This document shows, one piece after another, positions 51,334 through 59,884 of a DNA stretch of 64,000 bases. This stretch comes from Acidobacteriota bacterium. Lineage in GTDB: Bacteria; Acidobacteriota; Blastocatellia; Pyrinomonadales; Pyrinomonadaceae. Both the position numbers and the translations under genes were made by a program. The notes under the pieces are model-generated. The model had not been told where the DNA came from. It searched no databases and worked only from the letters and a program-made list of their open reading frames with translations. The stretch lies in assembly GCA_019639155.1 (NCBI GenBank), contig JAHBSJ010000006.1, forward strand, positions 62,001 through 126,000, given 5' to 3'. Each line of letters opens with the position of its first letter. Positions within the stretch are counted from its first letter, which is position 1.

Positions 51334-52293
51334 ATGAAAAAGGTCGGAATTTTGGTCGGGCGTGAAGTTACATTTCCCGAAGCAATGATCAATAGCATAA
51401 ATGAAAAAGGCGGCGGTGAAGTTACCGCTGAAATGGTGACCGTAGGCGGCATCCGTTTGGATGAACCGAAACGATATGACGTGATCATTGACCGCATCTC
51501 GCACGAGGTGCCTTACTATCGTGCGATGCTCAAGCGTATGGCGCTTGAGGGCACGTATATCATCAACAACCCGTTTTGGTGGTCTGCGGATGACAAGTTC
51601 TTCAATTTCTCACTCGCGGCAAAGATCGGCGTTGCTATTCCGAAAACTGTTCTGCTGCCGCAGCACAGCTATATTAAGGATATCGTTTCCGAATCGCTCC
51701 GAAATCTCGAATTCCCCATTAAATGGGAAGAGATCGTCGAATACGTCGGCTTCCCCGCTTTCCTAAAACCGCACGACGGCGGCGGCTGGAAGAATGTGTC
51801 GAAGGTAAATTCACTTGAGGAACTTTTCACCGAATATAATGATTCCGGAACGCTTTGTATGACCCTGCAGGAAGGCATCGAATACGATCATTTCGTCCGC
51901 TGCTACTGCGTCGGCAAAGAAAAGGTGCTGATCATGCCATATGATCCGTCGAAACCGTATCTGAGCGGAATGCAATATGTTGACATCGACGACTATCTGA
52001 CGCCGGAGCTCCATAAACGTGTCGAACAGGACGTTATTACCATCTGCACGGCCCTCGGTTACGACCTGAACACCGTAGAATTCGCCATTAAAGACGGCGT
52101 TCCGTACGCGATCGACTTCATGAATCCGGCTCCTGATGCCGAACTCGCTTCGGTCGGTGAGAAAAATCACCGCTGGATCGTTGATAATATGTCGGAATTC
52201 ATCCTTCGGAAGTTGAAAGAAGGTTGGGAAACGCCGGAATACCGCTGGTCAGCAATGCTGAATCCGCCGGAGAAAGCGGCAAAATTAGCGTAG
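51334..52293 (+). CDS. ATP-grasp domain protein (RimK/D-Ala-ligase-like)
   Basis: The 319-aa protein from the ATG at 51334 has an N-terminal alpha/beta domain (KKVGILVGREVTFPEAMINSI). An ATP-grasp core follows with lysine/glycine-rich FLKPHDGGGWKNVSKV (about residue 152), LCMTLQEGIEYDHFVRCYCVG and the metal-binding end segment VEFAIKDGVPYAIDFMNPAPDAELAS. It is a soluble ligase that activates a carboxylate with ATP. It starts 142 bp from the divergent O-fucosyltransferase-like gene. An upstream in-frame start at 51259 adds 25 non-conserved residues, while the later one has a GGAAGAG box. Substrate unknown. Confidence 0.85.
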   Translation: MKKVGILVGREVTFPEAMINSINEKGGGEVTAEMVTVGGIRLDEPKRYDVIIDRISHEVPYYRAMLKRMALEGTYIINNPFWWSADDKFFNFSLAAKIGVAIPKTVLLPQHSYIKDIVSESLRNLEFPIKWEEIVEYVGFPAFLKPHDGGGWKNVSKVNSLEELFTEYNDSGTLCMTLQEGIEYDHFVRCYCVGKEKVLIMPYDPSKPYLSGMQYVDIDDYLTPELHKRVEQDVITICTALGYDLNTVEFAIKDGVPYAIDFMNPAPDAELASVGEKNHRWIVDNMSEFILRKLKEGWETPEYRWSAMLNPPEKAAKLA

Positions 52294-52317
52294 GTTGACG
52301 TGGAAAGCGATTTTATG

Positions 52318-52350
52318 GGCCTTCGGAAATGCCGAAGGCCTATTTTGTTT
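52318..52350 (+). terminator. Bidirectional rho-independent terminator
   Basis: Perfect 9-bp stem GGCCTTCGG / CCGAAGGCC (52318-52326 with 52332-52340) with a 5-nt loop is followed on the plus strand by TATTTTGTTT. It separates the plus-strand ATP-grasp gene from the convergent TPR gene, whose stop codon overlaps its base. Confidence 0.9.
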
Positions 52351-53740
52351 CTTCTGAGAACATCCTGTATGGAATGCGCCGGCTAAGCATCCCTACACCG
52401 ATAGCCAGTCCGGACCATACTACGAGAGCAACCATCGAAATTGCCCAGCCGATATTTGCGATCAGGTCTTCCTCGGCAATGACGCCGTAGAGAATTGCGG
52501 GAAATCCAAGCATCGCGATCCGTAAAGCAGATCGTCGGCCCGCCAATATCTTCTCAAGCAGCCTTACTCTGGCGATCTCAGTTTCGAGATACTCATCGTC
52601 ATTACTGAGCGAAGCGAAATAATCGGTTTCATTTTTCGACCACCGTTTCAGGGCAGCAGACTCGGTTACCCGATTTGCCGCAGCGAAATGATGTACTACG
52701 TGCGCGAGCTTTCCTTCGCGCAGGGCCAGCTCGGCCATGCCGCGGGCAGATCGAAAGCTCTCGCCTAGATGCGATGATGCCCTTTTCAGGACGATCGCCG
52801 CTCGCTCGATCTCACCGATCTGGAAATACCACTCTCCGACCCGCACCAGTAATTCGCCGTCATCGCCGGCCTTAGATTCTGACCGTCTAAGTGCAGCCAA
52901 AGCACGGCGTTCGAGCCGCGGATCCCGCCGAACACTCGCAAACGTATAAAGACACCTTCCAAAATCGAACAACAGACGCGCATCACTCGGCCTTTGTGCG
53001 AGGCCCCGCCGAAATGCTTCTAATGCCTGCAGAAAATTCCCCGAAAGCCTAAGGCCGTTTGCAAGGGCACTCAATTGAGATACATCGCCTGCAGATGCAG
53101 TCCGTTGCACCGATACCTCTCGCGATGAATGCCGTGTGCGTACGGCTTTCAGAGTATCCTCCAGAACCTCAGATGAAGGTATTTTGAATTCTTCAGCCAA
53201 CGAAGTAAGTTCTTTAGGATCGCGGAGATGATCGCGAAGTTCTACGGACCGATGGTCGAGGATATCTTCGTTCAATAATGGCAACAATTTCGATAACAGC
53301 TTTCGATAGCCGTCTCCGCCGGATGAAACCGCGATCTCGAGGCCGCGGCCCTTTACAACGGTGCGATAGCGGTAATACACAGCACCACCGCGTCGAAGGG
53401 CTCGTGTCGCGTGTGTTTCGACCTGTTCAATATCTCTGTATTTGAGCGTATTTCGTGAACGATTCAATGCCGCCCAGACTCTAGGCACGAAACCCGTCCG
53501 CCGCAGCCGCCTGCCATCGAAAACGATCCGGTCGCGAAGGGCTAAGAACGGTACAAGTACCCAAGAAAAAACAAAAAGAACAACTCCTGCCAGGTCATTC
53601 TCGAGGTAAAAGAAAAATGCTGACAGGAAGCTGCCCATCAGCAATACAGTGAAATAGTTGTGCGGCGAGACCCGAACTGACACCCGATCCACACTTACTT
53701 CCAACGCATTCTTCAGTGTTCGGCCCTCAACCGTGGTCAT
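52340..53740 (-). CDS. Membrane protein with TPR-like repeats
   Basis: The 466-aa protein has a cytoplasmic N-terminus and two early spans (about residues 27-68). A basic region with repeated aromatic/arginine strands follows that resembles a PH-like fold (ALNRSRNTLKYRDIEQVETHATRALRRG). A helical section of TPR-like repeats runs through about 210-360 (LRLSGNFLQALEAFRRGLAQRPSDARLLFDFGRCLYTF), and one or two spans near the end complete it (ILAGRRSALRIAMLGFPAILYGVIA). No signal peptide. I do not recognise a family. It is followed by the YfgM-like gene 17 bp upstream on the same strand, so they may be cotranscribed. Confidence 0.75.
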   Translation of the reverse strand: MTTVEGRTLKNALEVSVDRVSVRVSPHNYFTVLLMGSFLSAFFFYLENDLAGVVLFVFSWVLVPFLALRDRIVFDGRRLRRTGFVPRVWAALNRSRNTLKYRDIEQVETHATRALRRGGAVYYRYRTVVKGRGLEIAVSSGGDGYRKLLSKLLPLLNEDILDHRSVELRDHLRDPKELTSLAEEFKIPSSEVLEDTLKAVRTRHSSREVSVQRTASAGDVSQLSALANGLRLSGNFLQALEAFRRGLAQRPSDARLLFDFGRCLYTFASVRRDPRLERRALAALRRSESKAGDDGELLVRVGEWYFQIGEIERAAIVLKRASSHLGESFRSARGMAELALREGKLAHVVHHFAAANRVTESAALKRWSKNETDYFASLSNDDEYLETEIARVRLLEKILAGRRSALRIAMLGFPAILYGVIAEEDLIANIGWAISMVALVVWSGLAIGVGMLSRRIPYRMFSEETK

Positions 53741-53757
53741 GAACCAAATTATAATAT

Positions 53758-54624
53758 CTATTGGAGAGAAATTCCCGGCATGCCGCCAAATGGATTTTCA
53801 GGCGTAGGTTCCACTATCTCCTTCGCCCGTTCGGGAGCGATCTCTTCAAGCCTCTTCTTTGACTCAGTTGCGGAATCGCTGAACAGCTTTGGTTTGCCCT
53901 CGGCGTCCTTCAGTTCACTCGCCGCCTTTGCGATATCGAAATAAATATCTGCAGCCTCTTCGGCTTTCCCTTGTTTCTCGAGTACCTTAGCCAGCTCGAA
54001 CTGTATGGACTCCTTCGCAATTATCGGATCGTCCGATGCAGCTAATTCACGCAGCAGCGTGACCGCATCATCAAATCGCCCGTCAGCGATCCGAGTCTGA
54101 GCGAGAGCGAATTTAGCCAAAGTACCGGCCGGCGATTTCGACTGCGAGATCGCCTCGAGCTCAGCGATCGCCGCGGCGCGATCCACATATAGCCGGTTCA
54201 CCGCAATGAAATACTTTGCCTTCTCCGCAATGGCCCCGCCGTATGTAGCAGCGACGCTCTCAAATTCGGCTATTGCAGCCTCGGCTCGCTCCTTTTCCGA
54301 CTTATAGCTCTTTTGGTTCGACCCGGCCAGCGGCCCTGCCTCATTAATTTGCGCTTGGGAGGTCTCAATGGCCTTGCCCAAAGCAGTCTGAGCAGCGGCT
54401 TCAGAGCGTTTGCTGTAATTGAACCAGAGAGCTATCAGTATAGCCAAGACTGCAAGAGCTGCCACGCCGTAGAGCAACTGACGCCCTTTGCCTTCGAATA
54501 CCTTACCGGCTTCCTCGATCTTAGGAACGACCTTTTCATGGAGCGGGTTTATATAGACCTGCTTTTCCTTAGGCGTCGCGGCAGCGGCCTCTAATTGTTC
54601 AAATCTGCGTTTTTTTCGAGCCAT
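53758..54624 (-). CDS. YfgM-like TPR membrane protein
   Basis: The 288-aa protein has a basic N-terminus, one membrane span (about residues 51-69, LLYGVAALAVLAILIALWF) and a long periplasmic helical region with TPR-like repeats. Among them are ALGKAIETSQAQ, ERAEAAIAEFESVAATYGGAIAEKAKYF and LAKFALAQTRIADGRFDDAVTLLRELA. The layout matches YfgM, an ancillary Sec/periplasmic chaperone partner. The C-terminus has a short proline- and glycine-rich tail. The gene is expressed on the minus strand and followed by the TPR membrane protein at 52340. Confidence 0.8.
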   Translation of the reverse strand: MARKKRRFEQLEAAAATPKEKQVYINPLHEKVVPKIEEAGKVFEGKGRQLLYGVAALAVLAILIALWFNYSKRSEAAAQTALGKAIETSQAQINEAGPLAGSNQKSYKSEKERAEAAIAEFESVAATYGGAIAEKAKYFIAVNRLYVDRAAAIAELEAISQSKSPAGTLAKFALAQTRIADGRFDDAVTLLRELAASDDPIIAKESIQFELAKVLEKQGKAEEAADIYFDIAKAASELKDAEGKPKLFSDSATESKKRLEEIAPERAKEIVEPTPENPFGGMPGISLQ

Positions 54625-54800
54625 CGTTAAAAAAGTGCAATCTTTAGTGCCTAAGCGCGTTATATTGAGCAGGAGAACGGCTATTGGCCAAAAGTGTTAA
54701 TTTAACCGAATTGAAGCAGAAGGGCAAACATGATCGAGGCAAATCCCCAGGACAGAAATCCATCCAACTTAGGGATCGGAAAAAAAATCGGCGAAGCTTG

Positions 54801-54828
54801 GGAACTTTCTCCGGTCTGCGGTGTCTAT
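54801..54828 (+). promoter_or_regulatory. Predicted ECF (sigma-E-like) promoter of the sigma factor gene
   Basis: GGAACTT at 54801-54807, a 16-bp spacer and TCTAT at 54824-54828 match the RpoE-type ECF consensus (GGAACTT, then TCTRA after about 16 bp). It lies about 75 bp before the sigma-factor ATG, which suggests autoregulation. The remainder of the 282-bp gap shows no gene. Confidence 0.6.
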
Positions 54829-54906
54829 TAACTTGAGTTCGCCTAAAAAGCGAAACCGGCAATTTGATCGCTGACCCGCTGTGGTGAGCATTTTTAGGGG
54901 CTTTCG

Positions 54907-55554
54907 ATGACCTTTGGCAAGTCACTCACCTTAACTGAAAAGGATCTCGGTAGCTCCAGGGCCGACGAGGTGACTCGTTTAGATAAGGAGAGGCCCGCTT
55001 TTATTGAAAAATTACGTTCGGGCGACGAGAACGCGTTCGAAGAGATGGTAATGCGATACTCCGGGGACGTTTACGCTATGCTCTATAGGCTGACGTCAAA
55101 CAGCGAGGAAGCAGCGGACCTAACTCAGGAGACCTTTTTAAAGGCTCTTGGAGCGATAAGAAACTTCCGTGGTGATGCGAGCCTCAGAACCTGGCTGTTC
55201 AGGATCGCGATAAACGAATCGCGAAACCGCAATCGCTGGTGGAAACGCCGCCGACGTGATGCAACTCTTTCGCTCGACGCTGCGATCGGCAATTCGGAAT
55301 TGACGGTCTCTGAAACCATCTCTGATCCGTCCGAGACGGCCGAAGACGCGACGATTCGAAGGGAACGCGAGAACGCTTTGGAGGCAGCTCTGCTCGAACT
55401 GCCGGAGGTCTATAGAGAGGCAGTCATTTTGAGGGATGTAGAAAGCCTCAGCTACGAGGATGCGGCAGCGGCATTGGGTACGACACTCGGCACCGTGAAA
55501 TCAAGGATCGCACGCGGACGCGAAGAGTTGAAGAAAAGGTTGAAAGGTTTTTGA
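54907..55554 (+). CDS. ECF RNA polymerase sigma factor (RpoE-like)
   Basis: The 215-aa protein has region 2 (about residues 38-105, ENAFEEMVMRYSGDVYAMLYRLTSNSEEAADLTQETFLKAL) and region 4 (about 155-210, EAALLELPEVYREAVILRDVESLSYEDAAAALGTTLGTVKSRIARGREELKKRL). It has no region 1 or 3, as in ECF sigma factors. It would redirect RNA polymerase to envelope-stress promoters. A GGAACTT/TCTAT promoter lies just upstream and an anti-sigma factor gene follows 238 bp downstream. The start has an AGGGG box 8 bp before the ATG. Similarity to RpoE/SigW-like groups is by motif, not by search. Confidence 0.95.
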   Translation: MTFGKSLTLTEKDLGSSRADEVTRLDKERPAFIEKLRSGDENAFEEMVMRYSGDVYAMLYRLTSNSEEAADLTQETFLKALGAIRNFRGDASLRTWLFRIAINESRNRNRWWKRRRRDATLSLDAAIGNSELTVSETISDPSETAEDATIRRERENALEAALLELPEVYREAVILRDVESLSYEDAAAALGTTLGTVKSRIARGREELKKRLKGF

Positions 55555-55792
55555 CAACTGAATGAATGGTTTTCCCGCCCCGAAAGAACCGAATTGACTC
55601 TGTAGACATCGGTGCCAAACGATGGGTCAAAAGGAACGAAAAACGGGAACCGGAGATCTCGGTAAATGAACGATGGCCGTTTGACACGACCAACAGCAAA
55701 AGGCCAACGCCAATACCGGGAAGAAAGTTACCGCCGATAGCCGTCCGCCGAGCGGCGCGACGGCCGGGGCGAGAAAGCCATTCACTCAGTAA

Positions 55793-56578
55793 ATGGTGAA
55801 CGATATGCTTTGTTCAGAGGTTCAGAATAGATTAGCTGAAGAAGATCTTACTGCAGAAGTAAAAGCACACATCGCGGTGTGTGGGGTTTGCGGTGAAGAA
55901 TACGAGGTTCTGAACGCAATGTGTTTGGAACTTAGCACTTTACGGCGTCCTGCGGCTCCCGCTGGGCTCAATATGGCCATTATAGATGCGGTGCGGACCG
56001 AAAACGCTCGTGCACGCGGCCGAATTATCCCGATCTCTACGTCTGCTCGCGAATGGTTCACGTTCAAATTTTTTCCGTATGCGGCAGGAGCAATTGCATC
56101 GGTTATCGTATGCATCGCGTTATTGGCGTCGCTGAATGCGCCTCCCAGTGATCTGGCAGTACGAAACGATAGGACGATCTTTATCCCGGGAGCGCCGGCG
56201 GCCGTCGACCCGTATGCCCTCACCCCGGAAGAATATGCCAAGAGCAGACTTCTGTTCGCAAGCGAATCACCCAGCATAAATCCGCAAGGTGCGATCGTGG
56301 CATTGTCGAGGTCGTTGGTTCGAGGCGAGATGACCGACGACGAGGTAGTAGTCGTCGCGGACGTATTTGGAAATGGCCTTGCCAAGATCGCGACGATCGT
56401 AGAGAGGCCTCGCGACCCCGGAACGATGGCGGCATTTGAGCGTGCGATTGAATCCGGAATGTCCGAAGCGCCGTTCGTGCCCGCCGAAATGGAGAATAGG
56501 CCGGAAATCGTCCGTGTTGTCTTTAGGTATCAGCAGGTGAACGTACATATCCGCCAAAGCGACAGGCGCCGTTCTTAG
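55793..56578 (+). CDS. Anti-sigma factor with zinc-binding N-terminal domain
   Basis: The 261-aa protein has a cytoplasmic zinc-binding anti-sigma domain with the H26-x3-C30-x2-C33 motif (HIAVCGVCGE). One membrane span lies near residues 96-116 (PYAAGAIASVIVCIALLASL), and a periplasmic part with proline-rich and beta segments follows. It should hold the ECF sigma factor inactive until a periplasmic signal is sensed. The first in-frame ATG (55793) is used; a second (MLCSEV) follows at 55805. The 238-bp gap from the sigma gene holds no convincing gene. Function by context and motif. Confidence 0.88.
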   Translation: MVNDMLCSEVQNRLAEEDLTAEVKAHIAVCGVCGEEYEVLNAMCLELSTLRRPAAPAGLNMAIIDAVRTENARARGRIIPISTSAREWFTFKFFPYAAGAIASVIVCIALLASLNAPPSDLAVRNDRTIFIPGAPAAVDPYALTPEEYAKSRLLFASESPSINPQGAIVALSRSLVRGEMTDDEVVVVADVFGNGLAKIATIVERPRDPGTMAAFERAIESGMSEAPFVPAEMENRPEIVRVVFRYQQVNVHIRQSDRRRS

Positions 56579-56584
56579 GCCTGT

Positions 56585-58072
56585 TCACATCCTGTCGATC
56601 TCTGCCTTCAATGCGTTTGCGAGTTTTTCGTCAAGCTGCAGCAACGCCTGATATTGTCCCATCGCCCCGGCCCTGTCCTTTTTCCGAGTGTAGATTATGC
56701 CCAGGTTGTAGCGAGCCTTTGTGAACTTTGGGCTTATCTCAAGACACCGCAAGTATGCGGCCTGAGCGTTGTCACGTTGATTGTCGGCAAAATAGGCATT
56801 TCCCAGCAAATACCATCCGTCCGCGTAGTCAGGACTTTCAACAACAAATACCTCTAGCCCTCTTACGGCCTGTGTGTATTGGCGCGTCGCCTCCGTTGTT
56901 TTGCCTGTCAGGTTCAGCGCACGGCCAAGATAGAAATGGGTCTCGCCGTCGCCAGGCTTCAATCGGAGTGCTGTGTTGCAGGCGGAGATAGCAAGGTCGT
57001 ACTGTTTAGTATCGTTATACGCACGGCATAGATTTGTGTAGCCCATGTGCTCATTCGGAAGCAGCAGGACAGCCGCCTTCCCTGCCCCTACGGCGTCTGC
57101 TGACCGATCAGCTAGGCTGTAGTACCAGCTAAGGTCAGTATAAATTCCGCCATCGTTCGGGAACACTCGAAGTGCCGACCTTGCAACATCGATCGCCTCA
57201 TTTAGCCTGTTCTCAACCCGCAGCACTTCTGCAAGCCTTCGATAGGCCTCATACATATCTTGTTTAGCACCGATGGACCTCCTGTACGCTTCAATCGCCT
57301 GCGTGTATCGGCGCTCCTTGTGGTGAGCATCGCCAAGCAAAAAGAACGCGCTCCCGGGTGAAAGCGATCCCTTTTGGATCGACATTTCAGCATACTTCTG
57401 TTGAGCTTTCAAATCGCCGGTCTGATATGCACATAAGGCGGCGGAATAAAATGCATTACCGTCATTCGGATCAATGGCCGACGCTTTGATATAAGCCTCG
57501 AGGGCCTTTGCGTGATCCTTTTTAGCGAACAGAACATCGCCGCGTGCCTTCCAAAATGCCGCATCGTTCGGAGCAAGCTTTAATGCCGCTTCGATGTCCA
57601 TGAGGGCGAGGTCATAACGCTCCTGCTGCTGATATACGAAATATCTGATACGAAAAACATCCAGCGGTTTATACCCGAGGGTCAGAGCCGTGGTGAATGA
57701 ATTTGCCGCCAAGGTCAGTTCATTGCCGCAAGTAGTGCGCTTTGCGGCTGCGCCCGAGGCAATTGTGCCCCGTCTCGCAGCGTCATTTTCTGCCTTCTGC
57801 TGAGCTTCCATTTCCTTAACGGCCTTATCGCATTCCTGGAAGAGATAATAATGAGCCGATCCGCGCCAAAAGTTAGAATGTGCATCGTTAGCTACCAGAG
57901 CGATGGCCTTTGAGTAATCATCTGATGCCTCACGGTAACGTTTTTGCTGAAAGGCCTTGTCCGCCTGTTCCCTGAGCTTCTTTGCCTGATCACGGTCCCT
58001 ACGCGATTGTGCATCAGCCGAGAAAGCTCCTAGAACAAAGACAGTGATAACAAACAACGCGAACTTTTTCAT
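56585..58072 (-). CDS. Exported TPR-repeat protein
   Basis: The 495-aa protein has a signal peptide (residues 1-21) and many TPR repeats covering most of the mature chain. Examples are ADKAFQQKRYREASDDYSKAIALVANDAHSNF, ALMDIEAALKLAPNDAAFWKARGDVLF, AISACNTALRLKPGDGETHFYLGRALNL and AAYLRCLEISPKFTKARYNLGIIY. TPR scaffolds mediate protein-protein contact in the periplasm. A cysteine pair near 117 could form a disulfide. It lies 21 bp from the kinase gene upstream on the same strand, so cotranscription is likely. Role unknown. Confidence 0.87.
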   Translation of the reverse strand: MKKFALFVITVFVLGAFSADAQSRRDRDQAKKLREQADKAFQQKRYREASDDYSKAIALVANDAHSNFWRGSAHYYLFQECDKAVKEMEAQQKAENDAARRGTIASGAAAKRTTCGNELTLAANSFTTALTLGYKPLDVFRIRYFVYQQQERYDLALMDIEAALKLAPNDAAFWKARGDVLFAKKDHAKALEAYIKASAIDPNDGNAFYSAALCAYQTGDLKAQQKYAEMSIQKGSLSPGSAFFLLGDAHHKERRYTQAIEAYRRSIGAKQDMYEAYRRLAEVLRVENRLNEAIDVARSALRVFPNDGGIYTDLSWYYSLADRSADAVGAGKAAVLLLPNEHMGYTNLCRAYNDTKQYDLAISACNTALRLKPGDGETHFYLGRALNLTGKTTEATRQYTQAVRGLEVFVVESPDYADGWYLLGNAYFADNQRDNAQAAYLRCLEISPKFTKARYNLGIIYTRKKDRAGAMGQYQALLQLDEKLANALKAEIDRM

Positions 58073-58092
58073 AAGTATTTGACCTCTTCGGA

Positions 58093-59832
58093 CTACTGCA
58101 TTATTACCGTCCGGTCATCGCCGGACTTGGGTTTCGGCGTGGCTTTTGGTGCTGCGGGCTTCTGCTCGCGGCCCGCGACATCACGCTGCTGAGTTGTGGT
58201 GGGCCGCGGTGTCGCACCCGCAGGCTTATTCGCCGCAGTTTTGCGATCCTCAGCGACCGTGTTCGAATTCGACGGATCAGTGTTAGCGGCCTCAGGTTCC
58301 GCAGCTTGCTGCTGCGGCTCTGCTGTCGGTTCGGGCGTTGGCTGGGATGCGGTATTCGCGGCAACGGCAGGTGTTGATGCCGGTTCGGGAACCGCAGCAC
58401 TATTTTGAGTGTAATAATAAAGCCCGCCCGCGGCGCCCCCCAAAACCACTATCACGCCCGCGATACCTGCGAGGATCATCACGACCAGTTTGCCACCCGA
58501 ACCCTTCTTTGGTGTGGAGGCGGAGACGGGCTGCGGAATCGACGACTTCAATCCTGCGGCGGCGGCCATAGGTCTTTCGAGCTCAGTGTCCACCACAACT
58601 CGCGAGGCCTCCGCCCTTTCAGCAGAATGCGGCGATGTCGGAACCGTCTTTTGAAGGTCTACGGCAGGCGGCTCGTCCGCTGTCGGCGGTACCTGCTGCG
58701 GCGTCACCGGTGCTTGCACAACCGGCAATACTTGGGTTTCGATATTGCTCTGTTGTGCGTGTTCCGTAAGGACGTTTTCCTCCATCACGATGGTTGCCCC
58801 CAGATCGGCAGAAACATGGTCGCCTCCTGTTCCGGGATCGGTCTCAGTAGCCGATTGACCACCGCCCATGACAAGTGTAGGCGTTTCGACGATCTCACTG
58901 CCTTGAGTGGAGGTCGAAGGCTTCACGGCAGCCTGCCCCGATGTGCCGCCAGGCATTACAAGAGTCTCGGCTCCGGTTTGCTGGCCGCTTGCATTGAACG
59001 CCCTCCTCAATTCACGCTGCATCTCGGCGGCCGTAGCGTAGCGTTCGTCCTGTCTCACGCTGAGTGCTTTCATGAATACTGCCGACACACCCTCAGGAAC
59101 CTGCGGATTGGCCACATGCAAAGGGATCACCGGATCACCGGCCCCGCCAAGCATCGCATCCGCCCGTGCCAAAGCGTCGGTCGGTATTGCATTCGCAAGC
59201 AGTTGATAAAAACTTGCCGCAAATGAATATATGTCACTGCGAGCGTTCGTTCCCGAACCCCGTATTTGCTCCATCGGTGCAAAAGCGGGTGAGTAACCCG
59301 AAACACTCGCAGAATTCACCGGGCTATCGCCCTTCCCGGTGTCGAAATCCTTGGAAAGCCCAAAATCAAGAAGGACGATATGGTTCTCGTCGGTAAGCTT
59401 CAAATTCTGCGGCTTAATGTCGCGGTGAATTATCGGCGGCTCGTGGGAATGCAGATAGTTCAACCCATCGAGCAATTGGTCCGACCAAAACATTACCCAA
59501 GAAAGCGGGAACGGCTTTCCCGCGGTCTCCAGGCGTTTCGCCAGGTCGTCGCCCGAAATATGCTCCATCACCAGGAATTGTCCGTTTGCATCAACAAAAT
59601 GATCGATGACCTTTGGCAGAACGGGATGCCGAAGGCGTCCGAGCACTTTGGCCTCTCGCTCAAATGCCGCTGCCATAACATCGTCGCCGATCAGGGTCAT
59701 TCGCTTAATAGCGACGGCACTGCCTAAACGCTGATCGACGGCGAGATAGACCTCGCCCATTCCGCCTTTGCCTATCTGATGAACCACCAAATAGCGGTTC
59801 TGGATCATGGTGTTTGGTGATATTGGTTTCAT
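58093..59832 (-). CDS. Membrane-anchored Ser/Thr protein kinase
   Basis: The 579-aa protein has an N-terminal Hanks-type kinase domain (about residues 13-275). The glycine-rich loop IGKGGMGEVYLA, catalytic lysine VAIKRM, HRDIKPQNLKL with the catalytic Asp, and DFG are intact. A long P/T/A/Q-rich linker, one membrane span near 455-475 (KLVVMILAGIAGVIVVLGGAAGGLYYYT, in part) and an extracellular Pro/Thr-rich tail follow. It could sense an envelope signal through the tail. No PASTA domains are visible. It starts 52 bp from the zinc-finger membrane protein gene and precedes the TPR gene. Confidence 0.93.
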   Translation of the reverse strand: MKPISPNTMIQNRYLVVHQIGKGGMGEVYLAVDQRLGSAVAIKRMTLIGDDVMAAAFEREAKVLGRLRHPVLPKVIDHFVDANGQFLVMEHISGDDLAKRLETAGKPFPLSWVMFWSDQLLDGLNYLHSHEPPIIHRDIKPQNLKLTDENHIVLLDFGLSKDFDTGKGDSPVNSASVSGYSPAFAPMEQIRGSGTNARSDIYSFAASFYQLLANAIPTDALARADAMLGGAGDPVIPLHVANPQVPEGVSAVFMKALSVRQDERYATAAEMQRELRRAFNASGQQTGAETLVMPGGTSGQAAVKPSTSTQGSEIVETPTLVMGGGQSATETDPGTGGDHVSADLGATIVMEENVLTEHAQQSNIETQVLPVVQAPVTPQQVPPTADEPPAVDLQKTVPTSPHSAERAEASRVVVDTELERPMAAAAGLKSSIPQPVSASTPKKGSGGKLVVMILAGIAGVIVVLGGAAGGLYYYTQNSAAVPEPASTPAVAANTASQPTPEPTAEPQQQAAEPEAANTDPSNSNTVAEDRKTAANKPAGATPRPTTTQQRDVAGREQKPAAPKATPKPKSGDDRTVIMQ

Positions 59833-59884
59833 GGCTCAAACCTACTGCAAAAGTTCCGGCTAAACTCTCATTGTCTATCAAATG

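Noticed and set aside
55566-55799. A 77-aa basic frame between the sigma and anti-sigma genes
   Set aside because: No motif, no ribosome-binding site, overlaps the anti-sigma start; too weak to annotate as a gene.
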